This document shows, piece by piece, positions 14,464 to 21,133 of a stretch of DNA of 26,010 bases. The stretch is taken from the NCBI GenBank assembly GCA_964562165.1, contig CAZLRZ010000007.1:1-26010 (forward strand). The letters run 5' to 3'. The position numbers were made by a program, and so were the translations under genes. The notes under the pieces were generated by a model. The model made no database searches. It saw nothing but the letters and a program-made list of their open reading frames with translations, and was not told where the DNA came from. Numbering within the stretch: the first letter of the stretch is position 1; each line of letters starts with the position of its first letter. This DNA comes from JAKQLP01 sp964562165 (GTDB lineage: Bacteria > Patescibacteriota > Dojkabacteria > B142 > OLB20).

Positions 14464-14586
14464 GCACAAATTTAAGTCGTGAGTAGCTCACAAGATTACA
14501 CACACAGGGTAATCGTAGTCGAGGGAGTGATTGGGTGGAGTCCGAAGGAGTCCACCCAATCACCTACGAATGACGACAATTTGTGC
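14464..14586. ncRNA. Branched structured element (~123 nt) with a 13-bp central hairpin
   Basis: The outer stem GCACAAATT/AATTTGTGC (14464-14472 with 14578-14586) continues as GTCGT/ACGAC (14476-14480 with 14573-14577). Inside are a TGAG-TAG-CTCA hairpin (sharing one base with the outer stem), GATTAC/GTAATC (14494-14499 with 14509-14514), GTAG/CTAC, and a very stable hairpin with the 13-bp arm GTGATTGGGTGGA (14527-14539 with 14551-14563), extended by TCC/GGA after a G-G mismatch and capped by GAA. This nested, branched order resembles a structured RNA or a folded single-stranded-DNA site. The strand is undetermined. Confidence 0.55.
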
Positions 14587-14723
14587 GGAGGGATAATGGT
14601 TTGCTAACATATTCGAAGTGGACACTTCTGAATTTCCGAGTGTGTACAGTAGTAGTCCAAGTGGATACCATTGATCAAAAGGAAATAATTTCCATTTTTA
14701 ATTCTTTTTTCATAATTTTCTAG

Positions 14724-14729
14724 TAAAAT
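14724..14729 (+). promoter_or_regulatory. -10 box 6 nt before the restriction-modification operon
   Basis: TAAAAT, preceded by TAG, ends 6 nt before the ATG at 14736, so the operon mRNA is probably leaderless. No Shine-Dalgarno sequence is seen. Confidence 0.5.
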
Positions 14730-14735
14730 AGAAAC

Positions 14736-15539
14736 ATGGATAAGTACTTCGATGAACAAAAATTTACTTTATACAAGAATGATTGCTTATCTGTTTTGGC
14801 AAGTCTGCCTGAAAATTCCGTTGATATGATATTTGCGGATCCTCCTTATTTTCTTTCTAATGGCTCTTTTACTTGTCAGAACGGAAGAATGGTTAGTGTA
14901 AAGAAAGGGAATTGGGATATGGGTGATTCTGTAGAAGCAAATTTTGAATTTCATTATAAGTGGCTTGAAGCTTCTAAAAGAGTACTTAAACCCTCAGGAA
15001 CTATTTGGGTAAGCGGAACATATCATTCAATTTATCAATGCGGTTATGCTATTCAGAGGTTAGGATTTCATATACTAAATGATATTGCATGGTTCAAACC
15101 AAACGCATCTCCGAATTTGAGTTGTCGTTTTTTTACGGCTAGCCATGAAACTCTGCTTTGGGCAAGAAAGTCAAAAGCGGGTAAACATACCTTCAATTAT
15201 GAGCTTATGAAAGATGGTAAATGGGGAGATGATTTTATTAAGAAAGAAAACAAGCAAATGAGATCTGTTTGGTCTATTGATACTCCCAAAATGATTGAAA
15301 AGCGATTTGGAAAACATCCGACACAAAAACCTGAAGAATTATTAAAGCGCATAATCCTTGCATCTACTAATAAAGATGATTTAATAGTAGATCCATTTTG
15401 TGGAAGTTCCACCACTGGTGTAATGGCTTTTTTGTTAAATAGAAGGTATATTGGAATAGATATTACTAAAGAATACTTAGACTTATCTATAAAAAGATAT
15501 AACCAGTTGAAAACTAATTTGATTAATAAACAAAAATGA
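14736..15539 (+). CDS. dpnA: DpnA-like beta-class adenine DNA methyltransferase (GATC)
   Basis: The 267-residue enzyme transfers methyl from SAM to adenine N6. The catalytic DPPY (35-38, in FADPPYFLSNGS) comes before the SAM-binding FCGSSTTG (221-228), the motif order of the beta class. The blocks VSVKKGNWD, LKPSGTIWVSGTYHSIY, NLSCRFFTASHETLLWA and KHPTQKPEELLKRIILAST match the second methylase of the DpnII system (DpnA), which can methylate single-stranded GATC DNA and protects incoming ssDNA; the ssDNA role here is inferred from the family. It is the first gene of a tight three-gene operon, and its stop overlaps the nuclease start as ATGA. Confidence 0.9.
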   Translation: MDKYFDEQKFTLYKNDCLSVLASLPENSVDMIFADPPYFLSNGSFTCQNGRMVSVKKGNWDMGDSVEANFEFHYKWLEASKRVLKPSGTIWVSGTYHSIYQCGYAIQRLGFHILNDIAWFKPNASPNLSCRFFTASHETLLWARKSKAGKHTFNYELMKDGKWGDDFIKKENKQMRSVWSIDTPKMIEKRFGKHPTQKPEELLKRIILASTNKDDLIVDPFCGSSTTGVMAFLLNRRYIGIDITKEYLDLSIKRYNQLKTNLINKQK

Positions 15540-16465
15540 AAACACTAAATTTTTATTCAAATGTGTTAGGGTTACAAAACTCGGATTCAATTTTTCAATA
15601 TATTCTTGATAACCTAAAGCCTAGCAATACCCATTGGTCATACTTTGTAAATTGGGAAAAAGTTTTTGAAAATAATCGAAAAATTGAATTATCATTAAAT
15701 GTTTTAAACTATCTTATCGGAAAAGAAGATTTTGAAAAAGAATTTCGCTTCATATTAAAAGAAAATCCACAAGTAGTAAGTGCTTTACCTTCTCTAGTAG
15801 TGCGTGGTGGTGATATTACTTCTAAAATGCAGGTATTAGTAGATTATTCAAGTAAGAAATTAGTCTACAAAGAATTTGATTTCGCGAAAAAAGATTTAAC
15901 GAATGAGGATATTGAAAGTTATTTAGAATTTGTAACAGAAACAGGTTTTCGTTCACTGATTGAAAATAAAAAGATCAAAAGCCTTGTTGATTACATGATC
16001 GGTGTTGAAGCAGGTTTAGATAGTAATGGAAGAAAGAATCGTGGTGGGCATATAATGGAAGACATTATCGAAATATTCGTAAAAGATGTATGTAATAGAC
16101 TTGGATTTAGATACTTGAAAGAGGCTAACGCAGATAAAATCCAAGCTGAATTTGGATATTCAGTTCCAGTAGATAAAAGCTCACGAAGATACGATTATGT
16201 AATAGATAATGGAAAGGAATTGTTTATCTTTGAAACTAACTTCTACGGTGGCGGTGGTTCAAAACTTAAATCTACAGCAGGTGAATACCGCAATTTATAT
16301 GATGTACTAGATGGGAAGTATAAGTTTATTTGGATTACAGATGGAAAAGGTTGGCTAAGTACAACAAGACCATTGAGAGAAACATTCGATCACAATGAGT
16401 ACATTTTTACATTAGCGATGTTAGAAAAAGATATACTTGATTACATTCTTACAAACAATGAATAA
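15536..16465 (+). CDS. dpnB: DpnII-family type II restriction endonuclease (GATC)
   Basis: The 309-residue protein matches the DpnII/MboI-type nuclease family, which cuts unmethylated GATC. Visible family blocks are SLVDYMIGVEAGLDSNGRKN, GHIMEDIIEIF, YDYVIDNGKELFIFETNFYG, GGGSKLKSTAGEYRNL and FIWITDGKGW followed by LRETFD. D220 and E233 form a PD-(D/E)xK-like pair, with Asn (N235) where Lys often stands. The length is near normal for the family. The start overlaps the preceding methylase by 4 nt and the end overlaps the next methylase by 8 nt, so production is translationally coupled to both protective enzymes. Confidence 0.92.
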   Translation: MKTLNFYSNVLGLQNSDSIFQYILDNLKPSNTHWSYFVNWEKVFENNRKIELSLNVLNYLIGKEDFEKEFRFILKENPQVVSALPSLVVRGGDITSKMQVLVDYSSKKLVYKEFDFAKKDLTNEDIESYLEFVTETGFRSLIENKKIKSLVDYMIGVEAGLDSNGRKNRGGHIMEDIIEIFVKDVCNRLGFRYLKEANADKIQAEFGYSVPVDKSSRRYDYVIDNGKELFIFETNFYGGGGSKLKSTAGEYRNLYDVLDGKYKFIWITDGKGWLSTTRPLRETFDHNEYIFTLAMLEKDILDYILTNNE

Positions 16466-17384
16466 CTCAAAACCTTTTTTAAAATGGGCTGGTGGCAAAA
16501 GGCAATTAATACCTGATCTCATTTCTAGGTTACCCAGAAGTATTACTGATTCAAAAAAAATTGAGAACTATATAGAGCCATTCATTGGTGGTGGTTCTTT
16601 CTTTTTCTATCTAAAAAACAATTATGAGATAAAAAAAGCTTATATCTCTGATATTAACAAAGATCTTGTACTTACCTATCGCACAATTCAGAACGAATTA
16701 GATGGTTTGTTGGGTGAATTAAAAAAATTGCAATCTAAATACGATTTACAAGCTGATCTTGAGAATAAACAATTTCTTTTTTATGAGATAAGGAAAGAAT
16801 TTAATAAGAATTTAGCATATAACTTATCCGAAGTAACCAGCATCTTTAGTGTAGAACGCTCTGCACAGGTCATTTTTCTTAATAGAACTTGTTTCAATGG
16901 ACTTTATAGACAAAACAAAAAAGGTGAATTTAATGTTCCGTTTGGTAAATACTTAAACCCAACAATTTGTGATGAAGATAATCTACGAGAAGTTAATCTA
17001 GCTTTGCAAAATGTAATTATTGAACATGGAGATTTTGAACTCTCCGAAAAATATGCCATCAAGAACTCATTGATTTATCTTGATCCACCATATAGACCTA
17101 TTAAGGCAACTTCAAGCTTTACTTCGTATGCGAAAGAAGATTTTGGAGATGAAGATCAGAAACGTCTAGCAGACTACTATGCCCGATTGAGCAAGAAAGG
17201 TTGTAGTTTAATTCTTAGCAATTCAGATCCCAAAAATAACAATAAGTCTGATAATTTTTTTGATGACTTATACTGCAAATTCAATATTACGCGGGTAAGT
17301 GCAAAGAGAGCAATTAACTCAAAGGTTGAGGGAAGAGGAAGTATTTTTGAATTGATGATTACAAATTATCGACTAAATGAGTAA
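16458..17384 (+). CDS. dpnM: Dam/DpnM-like alpha-class adenine DNA methyltransferase (GATC)
   Basis: The 308-residue enzyme begins MNNSKPFLKWAGGKRQLIPD. The SAM-binding FLKWAGGK and FIGGGSFFFY are N-terminal and the catalytic DPPY (209-212, in YLDPPYRPIKATSSFTSY) is C-terminal, the alpha-class order of Dam and DpnM. It methylates adenine in double-stranded GATC and protects host DNA from the adjacent nuclease. The ATG at 16458 overlaps the nuclease stop (ATGAATAA) and gives the family N-terminus; an in-frame TTG at 16437 would add seven unmatched residues. The gene order methylase A - nuclease - methylase M differs from the M-A-B order of the pneumococcal locus. Confidence 0.92.
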   Translation: MNNSKPFLKWAGGKRQLIPDLISRLPRSITDSKKIENYIEPFIGGGSFFFYLKNNYEIKKAYISDINKDLVLTYRTIQNELDGLLGELKKLQSKYDLQADLENKQFLFYEIRKEFNKNLAYNLSEVTSIFSVERSAQVIFLNRTCFNGLYRQNKKGEFNVPFGKYLNPTICDEDNLREVNLALQNVIIEHGDFELSEKYAIKNSLIYLDPPYRPIKATSSFTSYAKEDFGDEDQKRLADYYARLSKKGCSLILSNSDPKNNNKSDNFFDDLYCKFNITRVSAKRAINSKVEGRGSIFELMITNYRLNE

Positions 17385-17386
17385 AC

Positions 17387-17418
17387 TACGAAGTGTAAGT
17401 CTAGGTCTACACTTTGTA
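17387..17418. terminator. Hairpin after the restriction-modification operon
   Basis: TACGAAGTGTA (17387-17397) pairs with TACACTTTGTA (17408-17418) over 11 bp with one G-U. The following sequence (ATTGTTTTAAA) is only partly T-rich. It may weaken read-through into the 1040-aa gene and shares TACACTTTG with two other hairpins in the window. Confidence 0.5.
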
Positions 17419-17440
17419 ATTGTTTTAAACACAGTCAGAA

Positions 17441-20400
17441 ATGAGCACTAAATATAGTATACAAAATCGACTTGATGAAAAAGCAATTTCTGTACTATCA
17501 AACTATTTTCAAAACTTACATGGAGATATTTTTGATATCCAATTTCATGGAATTAAAGATAACACACCTGATACAGATGGTTTTATAAGACTTCGTGAAA
17601 AGTTTTCTGAACCCAAAGATAATGTTATAGGCAGGTATTTAAATAAAGTAGTTTTTTTTCAACTTAAAGGTCAGAAAGATGAAATTATTAACGACTCATA
17701 TAAATGCGACAAATCCGTTGTAGAATTCTGTAAAGAAATCAATTTACCTACAATTTTGTTCATTGTTGCAGGATTAGAACTAGACACAGCAGAACCAAGC
17801 ATATATTGGTATTACTTCGATTCTATAAATGCTCATATTCTTGAAAACGAGATTCAGAAACACTCTCTGAATACAGATAAGGTAATACTAAGAAATATTT
17901 TCAAACTAGAAAATCCAACTTTCTTTTGGCAACACCTAAATGAATTAGCTAAAAAAGATACATTTCAGGACTTACCCAAAATTTTGAGAGAAAATGCAAT
18001 CAAATACAAGGAACAATATATCTTAATGTTAACACTGATCTTTCTAACCCAGAACATCGAGCAAACACTATTAAAAGACTATTGTTTAAGTTTAGAATTA
18101 GATGAGACCCACTTTCAAACAATTTTAGGTGACATTATTGATTCAAAATTAGCTAAACAATTTAAAGGTAAAATTATCTATCAGCCCCTAGTTGAAGCAA
18201 AAATGAAGGTTGGTGTACGACTTGCACTTGAAGGTATACATTTAATCAAGGATATCAATCGATTATTTGAATCATTCCCCGACAAATCTAAAAATATACT
18301 AAATGGTCTCGCACATTTAAATATTCCGTTCGTAGATGAATTTTTATTGGAACATACAGCGATACTATCATCTACATTGGCAGACGATGAACAAGCGATA
18401 ATTAACTTAATAGATTCATTAAATCAATACGCTTTTCGCTTACCAAAACAAGCTCTTGATATTCTTAAAAGCATTTTGAAAAAAAGAATTAACTCGAACA
18501 TTGAAATCAATACCTTAAAAGTAATAGATGAACATTTAAAATATAGAAAACCATTAGAGTCATTTGATTTGCTTCTGAAATCATCGAAATCCAAATCAAT
18601 AGAAGTTTCAGATAAGGCGAAGAATATAATAATAAAACTCGCAGAATATAATTATCATATATTCAAGTATTACGAACAAAAAGATTGGTATTCAATTCAA
18701 CAAAAATTGCTTAAAGTTTTAGGTAAAAAGAACTTTGTTAGCAAGAACTTTGAAATATCAACACTTATCCTTTCAAGTATCTTAGGTACGGAATTTCATG
18801 GAACCGAAATGCAAGATGAAAGCACAATGAGTCTTTATCAAGGTGGGATTGTTGTAACACCGCAACTTATAGAAGTACGCTCTGAGGTATATAAATTGTT
18901 GAAAGAGCTTTATTCAAGTTCTAGTAAAATTGAAGAAAAGTTCAAAATACTAAATATTCTTAAAGGCTCTATACAGTTACCTTTCCAAAATTATTCAGAT
19001 GAACTTGAAGCGTTAATTGTTGATAATATTGATAATGAAGTAATTCCATTTTATATTGAAATTCTTCCTAAAACTGACTTGATGTCTGTTTCTGAAATTG
19101 AAGGACAAATTTCTTGGTTTAACAAGCGTTTTAAAGGAAAGTTAAAAAATCTAGAAGCAATAAAGACATGTATTATTCAACGAGACGGATATGACATATT
19201 TAAGTTATTAGTTGGTAATTCTCTTGTAGATGATGAATTCGAGAGATTAAGTTGGACTGAAGCCGATAAGCAAAGATTTATTAAAATTGAAGAGTCTGTA
19301 AACCGTTACAGCTCTGACGAGATTAGTTCTCTATCATTAGTTCAGACAGTACTCGAAAATTTAAAAAATTTTGAGGCACATGTTTCAACAAGATATTTTG
19401 ATGTTTTTCTTGAAAAGCTTTCAATCAAAAATCCCGAATTGGCTTTCAAAATAATAAATAAGTTTCAAGATATTTTAGGATTTCATATTTCTTTTGTCCT
19501 GCAAGGATTGCTGAAGTCCGATTCAAAAGAACAAGTACTAGAAGTAATAAATGGGTATTTAGAAAGTAACAAACATACTAGAGAACTTCTTCACACATTA
19601 AGATTAATTGATAATGTCGACGAATTTTATTTTTTAATTGAAAAAGTTGTCAAAAACAATAAAACGGAACCAGTAATACTTACAGATGTAATAGATATTC
19701 TTTTACGTCACTTTGACAGCACTACCAAGAAAGAAGATTTTAAAAGTTTGTTTATAAGTGTCTTGGAAAATTTGAATAATATAAAAGAATCATATTGGTT
19801 AAATCATGTAACATACACTGATTCAAAACTCTTTGAATCTCTAGATGTTAATGAAATTGGCATACTTATAGACAATTTAGTATTCTCGCAAGGCGTAGAT
19901 TATTATGTTGAAGAATTACTTACTAAAATAATCGACAAAGACCCTAAAATTGTGATTTCACTTTTCAAGAAGCGTATTCAAGCTCAGGAATTGCGAGATA
20001 TAAGGAAGAATAATAGATATTACTCAGCCGTACCTATACATTATGACTTTGAAGAATTTAAAACGAAACTAAACAAATATGCAGATATAATTATTCCGGA
20101 AATTCTCTCATGGTTTGGAAAAGATACCATATCTGACTATCAGATTGGGAATTTGTTACAAATATCTTACGACATAGATCAAGTTCAAAAATATATTATT
20201 ACTAGTGCAAATGCGTACAATATTAGCAAAAAAACTGTTTTAAGATTGATATCGGCATTTCAAGGTCATATGAAAGTTACCGATGAATTTGTCAGATTCT
20301 ACGTACATACGTTTTCGACTGAAAATGATTGGAAAGAAATTATGGGATTTTTATCAATGTCAGGGGGTGTTGTAACTGGAGAATACGGATTTGTAAATGA

Positions 20401-20563
20401 TTTGGAAAAAAAGCTTGAAAGCCTTAACGAAATAGTTGATGACGACACACTATTAAAAAGCTTTGTCGAACAATATAAAACATACTTGTTAGCTCGAATA
20501 AAGTACGAAAAAGAAAGTGCTGACGAAGATATTGCTATTCGTAAACAGCAATTTACAATGTAA
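17441..20563 (+). CDS. 1040-aa protein: DUF4365-like nuclease domain plus long helical-repeat region
   Basis: The first ~165 residues resemble DUF4365, a PD-(D/E)xK-like nuclease fold. E13 lies in the first helix (RLDEKAISVLSNYF), D46 in DTDGFI, and Q74-x-K76 in VVFFQLKG; LPTILFIVAG and IYWYYF follow as core strands. The remaining ~870 residues are almost wholly alpha-helical, with many Leu/Ile-rich antiparallel-helix patterns of HEAT/TPR type. They contain no Walker A motif, no membrane segment and no other known domain. The gene follows the GATC operon by 56 nt on the same strand and ends the cassette. A nuclease fused to a large repeat scaffold next to restriction-modification genes suggests an anti-phage or anti-plasmid effector; this is inference. 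I do not recognise the full-length architecture as a named system. No frameshift is seen, and base composition matches its neighbours. Confidence 0.7.
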   Translation: MSTKYSIQNRLDEKAISVLSNYFQNLHGDIFDIQFHGIKDNTPDTDGFIRLREKFSEPKDNVIGRYLNKVVFFQLKGQKDEIINDSYKCDKSVVEFCKEINLPTILFIVAGLELDTAEPSIYWYYFDSINAHILENEIQKHSLNTDKVILRNIFKLENPTFFWQHLNELAKKDTFQDLPKILRENAIKYKEQYILMLTLIFLTQNIEQTLLKDYCLSLELDETHFQTILGDIIDSKLAKQFKGKIIYQPLVEAKMKVGVRLALEGIHLIKDINRLFESFPDKSKNILNGLAHLNIPFVDEFLLEHTAILSSTLADDEQAIINLIDSLNQYAFRLPKQALDILKSILKKRINSNIEINTLKVIDEHLKYRKPLESFDLLLKSSKSKSIEVSDKAKNIIIKLAEYNYHIFKYYEQKDWYSIQQKLLKVLGKKNFVSKNFEISTLILSSILGTEFHGTEMQDESTMSLYQGGIVVTPQLIEVRSEVYKLLKELYSSSSKIEEKFKILNILKGSIQLPFQNYSDELEALIVDNIDNEVIPFYIEILPKTDLMSVSEIEGQISWFNKRFKGKLKNLEAIKTCIIQRDGYDIFKLLVGNSLVDDEFERLSWTEADKQRFIKIEESVNRYSSDEISSLSLVQTVLENLKNFEAHVSTRYFDVFLEKLSIKNPELAFKIINKFQDILGFHISFVLQGLLKSDSKEQVLEVINGYLESNKHTRELLHTLRLIDNVDEFYFLIEKVVKNNKTEPVILTDVIDILLRHFDSTTKKEDFKSLFISVLENLNNIKESYWLNHVTYTDSKLFESLDVNEIGILIDNLVFSQGVDYYVEELLTKIIDKDPKIVISLFKKRIQAQELRDIRKNNRYYSAVPIHYDFEEFKTKLNKYADIIIPEILSWFGKDTISDYQIGNLLQISYDIDQVQKYIITSANAYNISKKTVLRLISAFQGHMKVTDEFVRFYVHTFSTENDWKEIMGFLSMSGGVVTGEYGFVNDLEKKLESLNEIVDDDTLLKSFVEQYKTYLLARIKYEKESADEDIAIRKQQFTM

Positions 20564-20565
20564 TT

Positions 20566-20630
20566 GGTAGCAGACGATCAAACCCACTTTCACCGTCCAC
20601 TAGAGATGTAGCTGATATTCTACCGTCTGC
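20566..20630. repeat. Interlocked inverted repeats after the 1040-aa gene
   Basis: GGTAG (20566-20570) with CTACC (20620-20624), and GCAGACG (20570-20576) with CGTCTGC (20624-20630), are exact complements in the order A-B-A'-B'. The GCAGACG/CGTCTGC pair gives a 7-bp stem with a 47-nt loop. Confidence 0.45.
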
Positions 20631-20638
20631 AAAGTTTT

Positions 20639-20700
20639 GGCAACTTTTCGGCAAGTTAGTGGCAAGTTGAGGGCAACTTAGGGGGCAAGTATGGACAAGT
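20639..20700. repeat. Six ~11-bp direct repeats, GGCAAGTT/GGCAACTT type
   Basis: The word GGCAA(G/C)T recurs with its C at 20641, 20652, 20663, 20674, 20686 and 20696, steps of 11, 11, 11, 12 and 10 bp. The last copy reads GACAAGTT. Inverted AAGTTGCC follows at 20721-20728, and another GACAAGTT lies near 20771. Spacing close to one helical turn places every copy on the same DNA face, as in protein-binding arrays. Confidence 0.75.
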
Positions 20701-20777
20701 TCCATAAGCTCACTTTTAGAAAGTTGCCTAATAGCAATGGATTTTGATACCCCACAAGTTTTATAAAAGGGACAAGT

Positions 20778-20796
20778 TCTGTTAGTACCTAACAGA
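20778..20796. repeat. 8-bp hairpin with extra half-site
   Basis: TCTGTTAG-TAC-CTAACAGA is a perfect inverted repeat. A third CTAACAGA lies at 20810-20817. Confidence 0.6.
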
Positions 20797-20829
20797 CTAG
20801 ATTAAAAAACTAACAGAATTCATGTTTCC

Positions 20830-20854
20830 AACTGTTCGGAAATTCCGAACAGTT
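20830..20854. promoter_or_regulatory. 25-nt perfect palindrome (operator-like)
   Basis: AACTGTTCGGAA (20830-20841) and TTCCGAACAGTT (20843-20854) flank one central A. The length and symmetry fit a dimer-binding operator or an extruding hairpin. No adjacent promoter is evident. Confidence 0.6.
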
Positions 20855-20895
20855 CAAAAGTGCCAATATTTAGCAACTCACTGGTTTATGAAACT

Positions 20896-20921
20896 GTTTA
20901 CATTTAAAAGTGAATGTAAAC
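20896..20921. repeat. 9-bp hairpin
   Basis: GTTTACATT (20896-20904) and AATGTAAAC (20913-20921) are exact inverted repeats with an 8-nt loop. No T-tract follows. Confidence 0.55.
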
Positions 20922-20940
20922 GTAATTGCTATAAGTGTTT

Positions 20941-20986
20941 ACTTTGTGGATGGTAAATACGATATCTCCCCCCACAAAGTTTTTTT
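20941..20986 (+). terminator. Terminator-like hairpin with T-tract
   Basis: ACTTTGTGG (20941-20949) pairs with CCACAAAGT (20972-20980), followed at once by TTTTTT on the plus strand. The 22-nt loop is long for an intrinsic terminator. It is the last hairpin of the series and could end plus-strand transcription from the cassette. Confidence 0.55.
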
Positions 20987-21133
20987 GTAGGTATTCTTTA
21001 CACCGCAAATTAGAAAGCATAGTTTTGATTCAGATCCCTTTTTACCACACTCTTCATCACCCTAACCCTCTCATAAACCGCCTTCAAGATAGAATCTATG
21101 CACTGACCCCATGATAGACAAATAATGTTTATT

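Larger units (their letters stand above)
13607..14735. other. 1.1-kb non-coding region rich in inverted repeats
   Basis: No convincing gene is seen between the divergent element modules; short frames near 14029-14232 and 14363-14563 look like chance. The stretch holds a candidate pseudoknot, a candidate small RNA, a degenerate duplication, overlapping small hairpins and a branched structure, listed separately. It also holds the 12-bp palindrome ACACTATAGTGT (14073-14084), a TTTGGCAC/GTGTCAAA hairpin near 14150-14168 and GAAGTGGACACTTC near 14614-14627. It could contain an origin, att-related sites or regulatory RNAs. Confidence 0.7.
20564..21133. other. 570-bp non-coding region with phased repeats and a palindrome series
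   Basis: No gene is seen. From left to right it holds interlocked inverted repeats (20566-20630), ~11-bp phased repeats (20639-20700), a TATGGA-CAAGT-TCCATA hairpin (20690-20706), TCTGTTAG-TAC-CTAACAGA (20778-20796) with a further CTAACAGA at 20810, a 25-nt palindrome (20830-20854), a 9-bp hairpin (20896-20921) and a terminator-like hairpin (20941-20986). From about 20990 to 21133 nothing is recognised. This may be the right border of the element. Confidence 0.65.

Noticed and set aside
14518..14525. GTCGAGGG shared with tRNA-His, as a possible second attachment site
   Set aside because: Only 8 bases match and flanking bases differ; expected by chance in a window of this size.
13867..14586. 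CRISPR array or tracrRNA-like region
   Set aside because: No regular repeat-spacer pattern and no cas gene; the repeats are inverted, not direct with unique spacers.
16437..16457. Seven-residue N-terminal extension of the Dam-like methylase from a TTG codon
   Set aside because: The ATG at 16458 gives the family N-terminus and the usual stop-start overlap.
20760..20820. Integron attC-like site around TCTGTTAG/CTAACAGA
   Set aside because: The required R and L box arrangement is absent and no tyrosine integron integrase is present.
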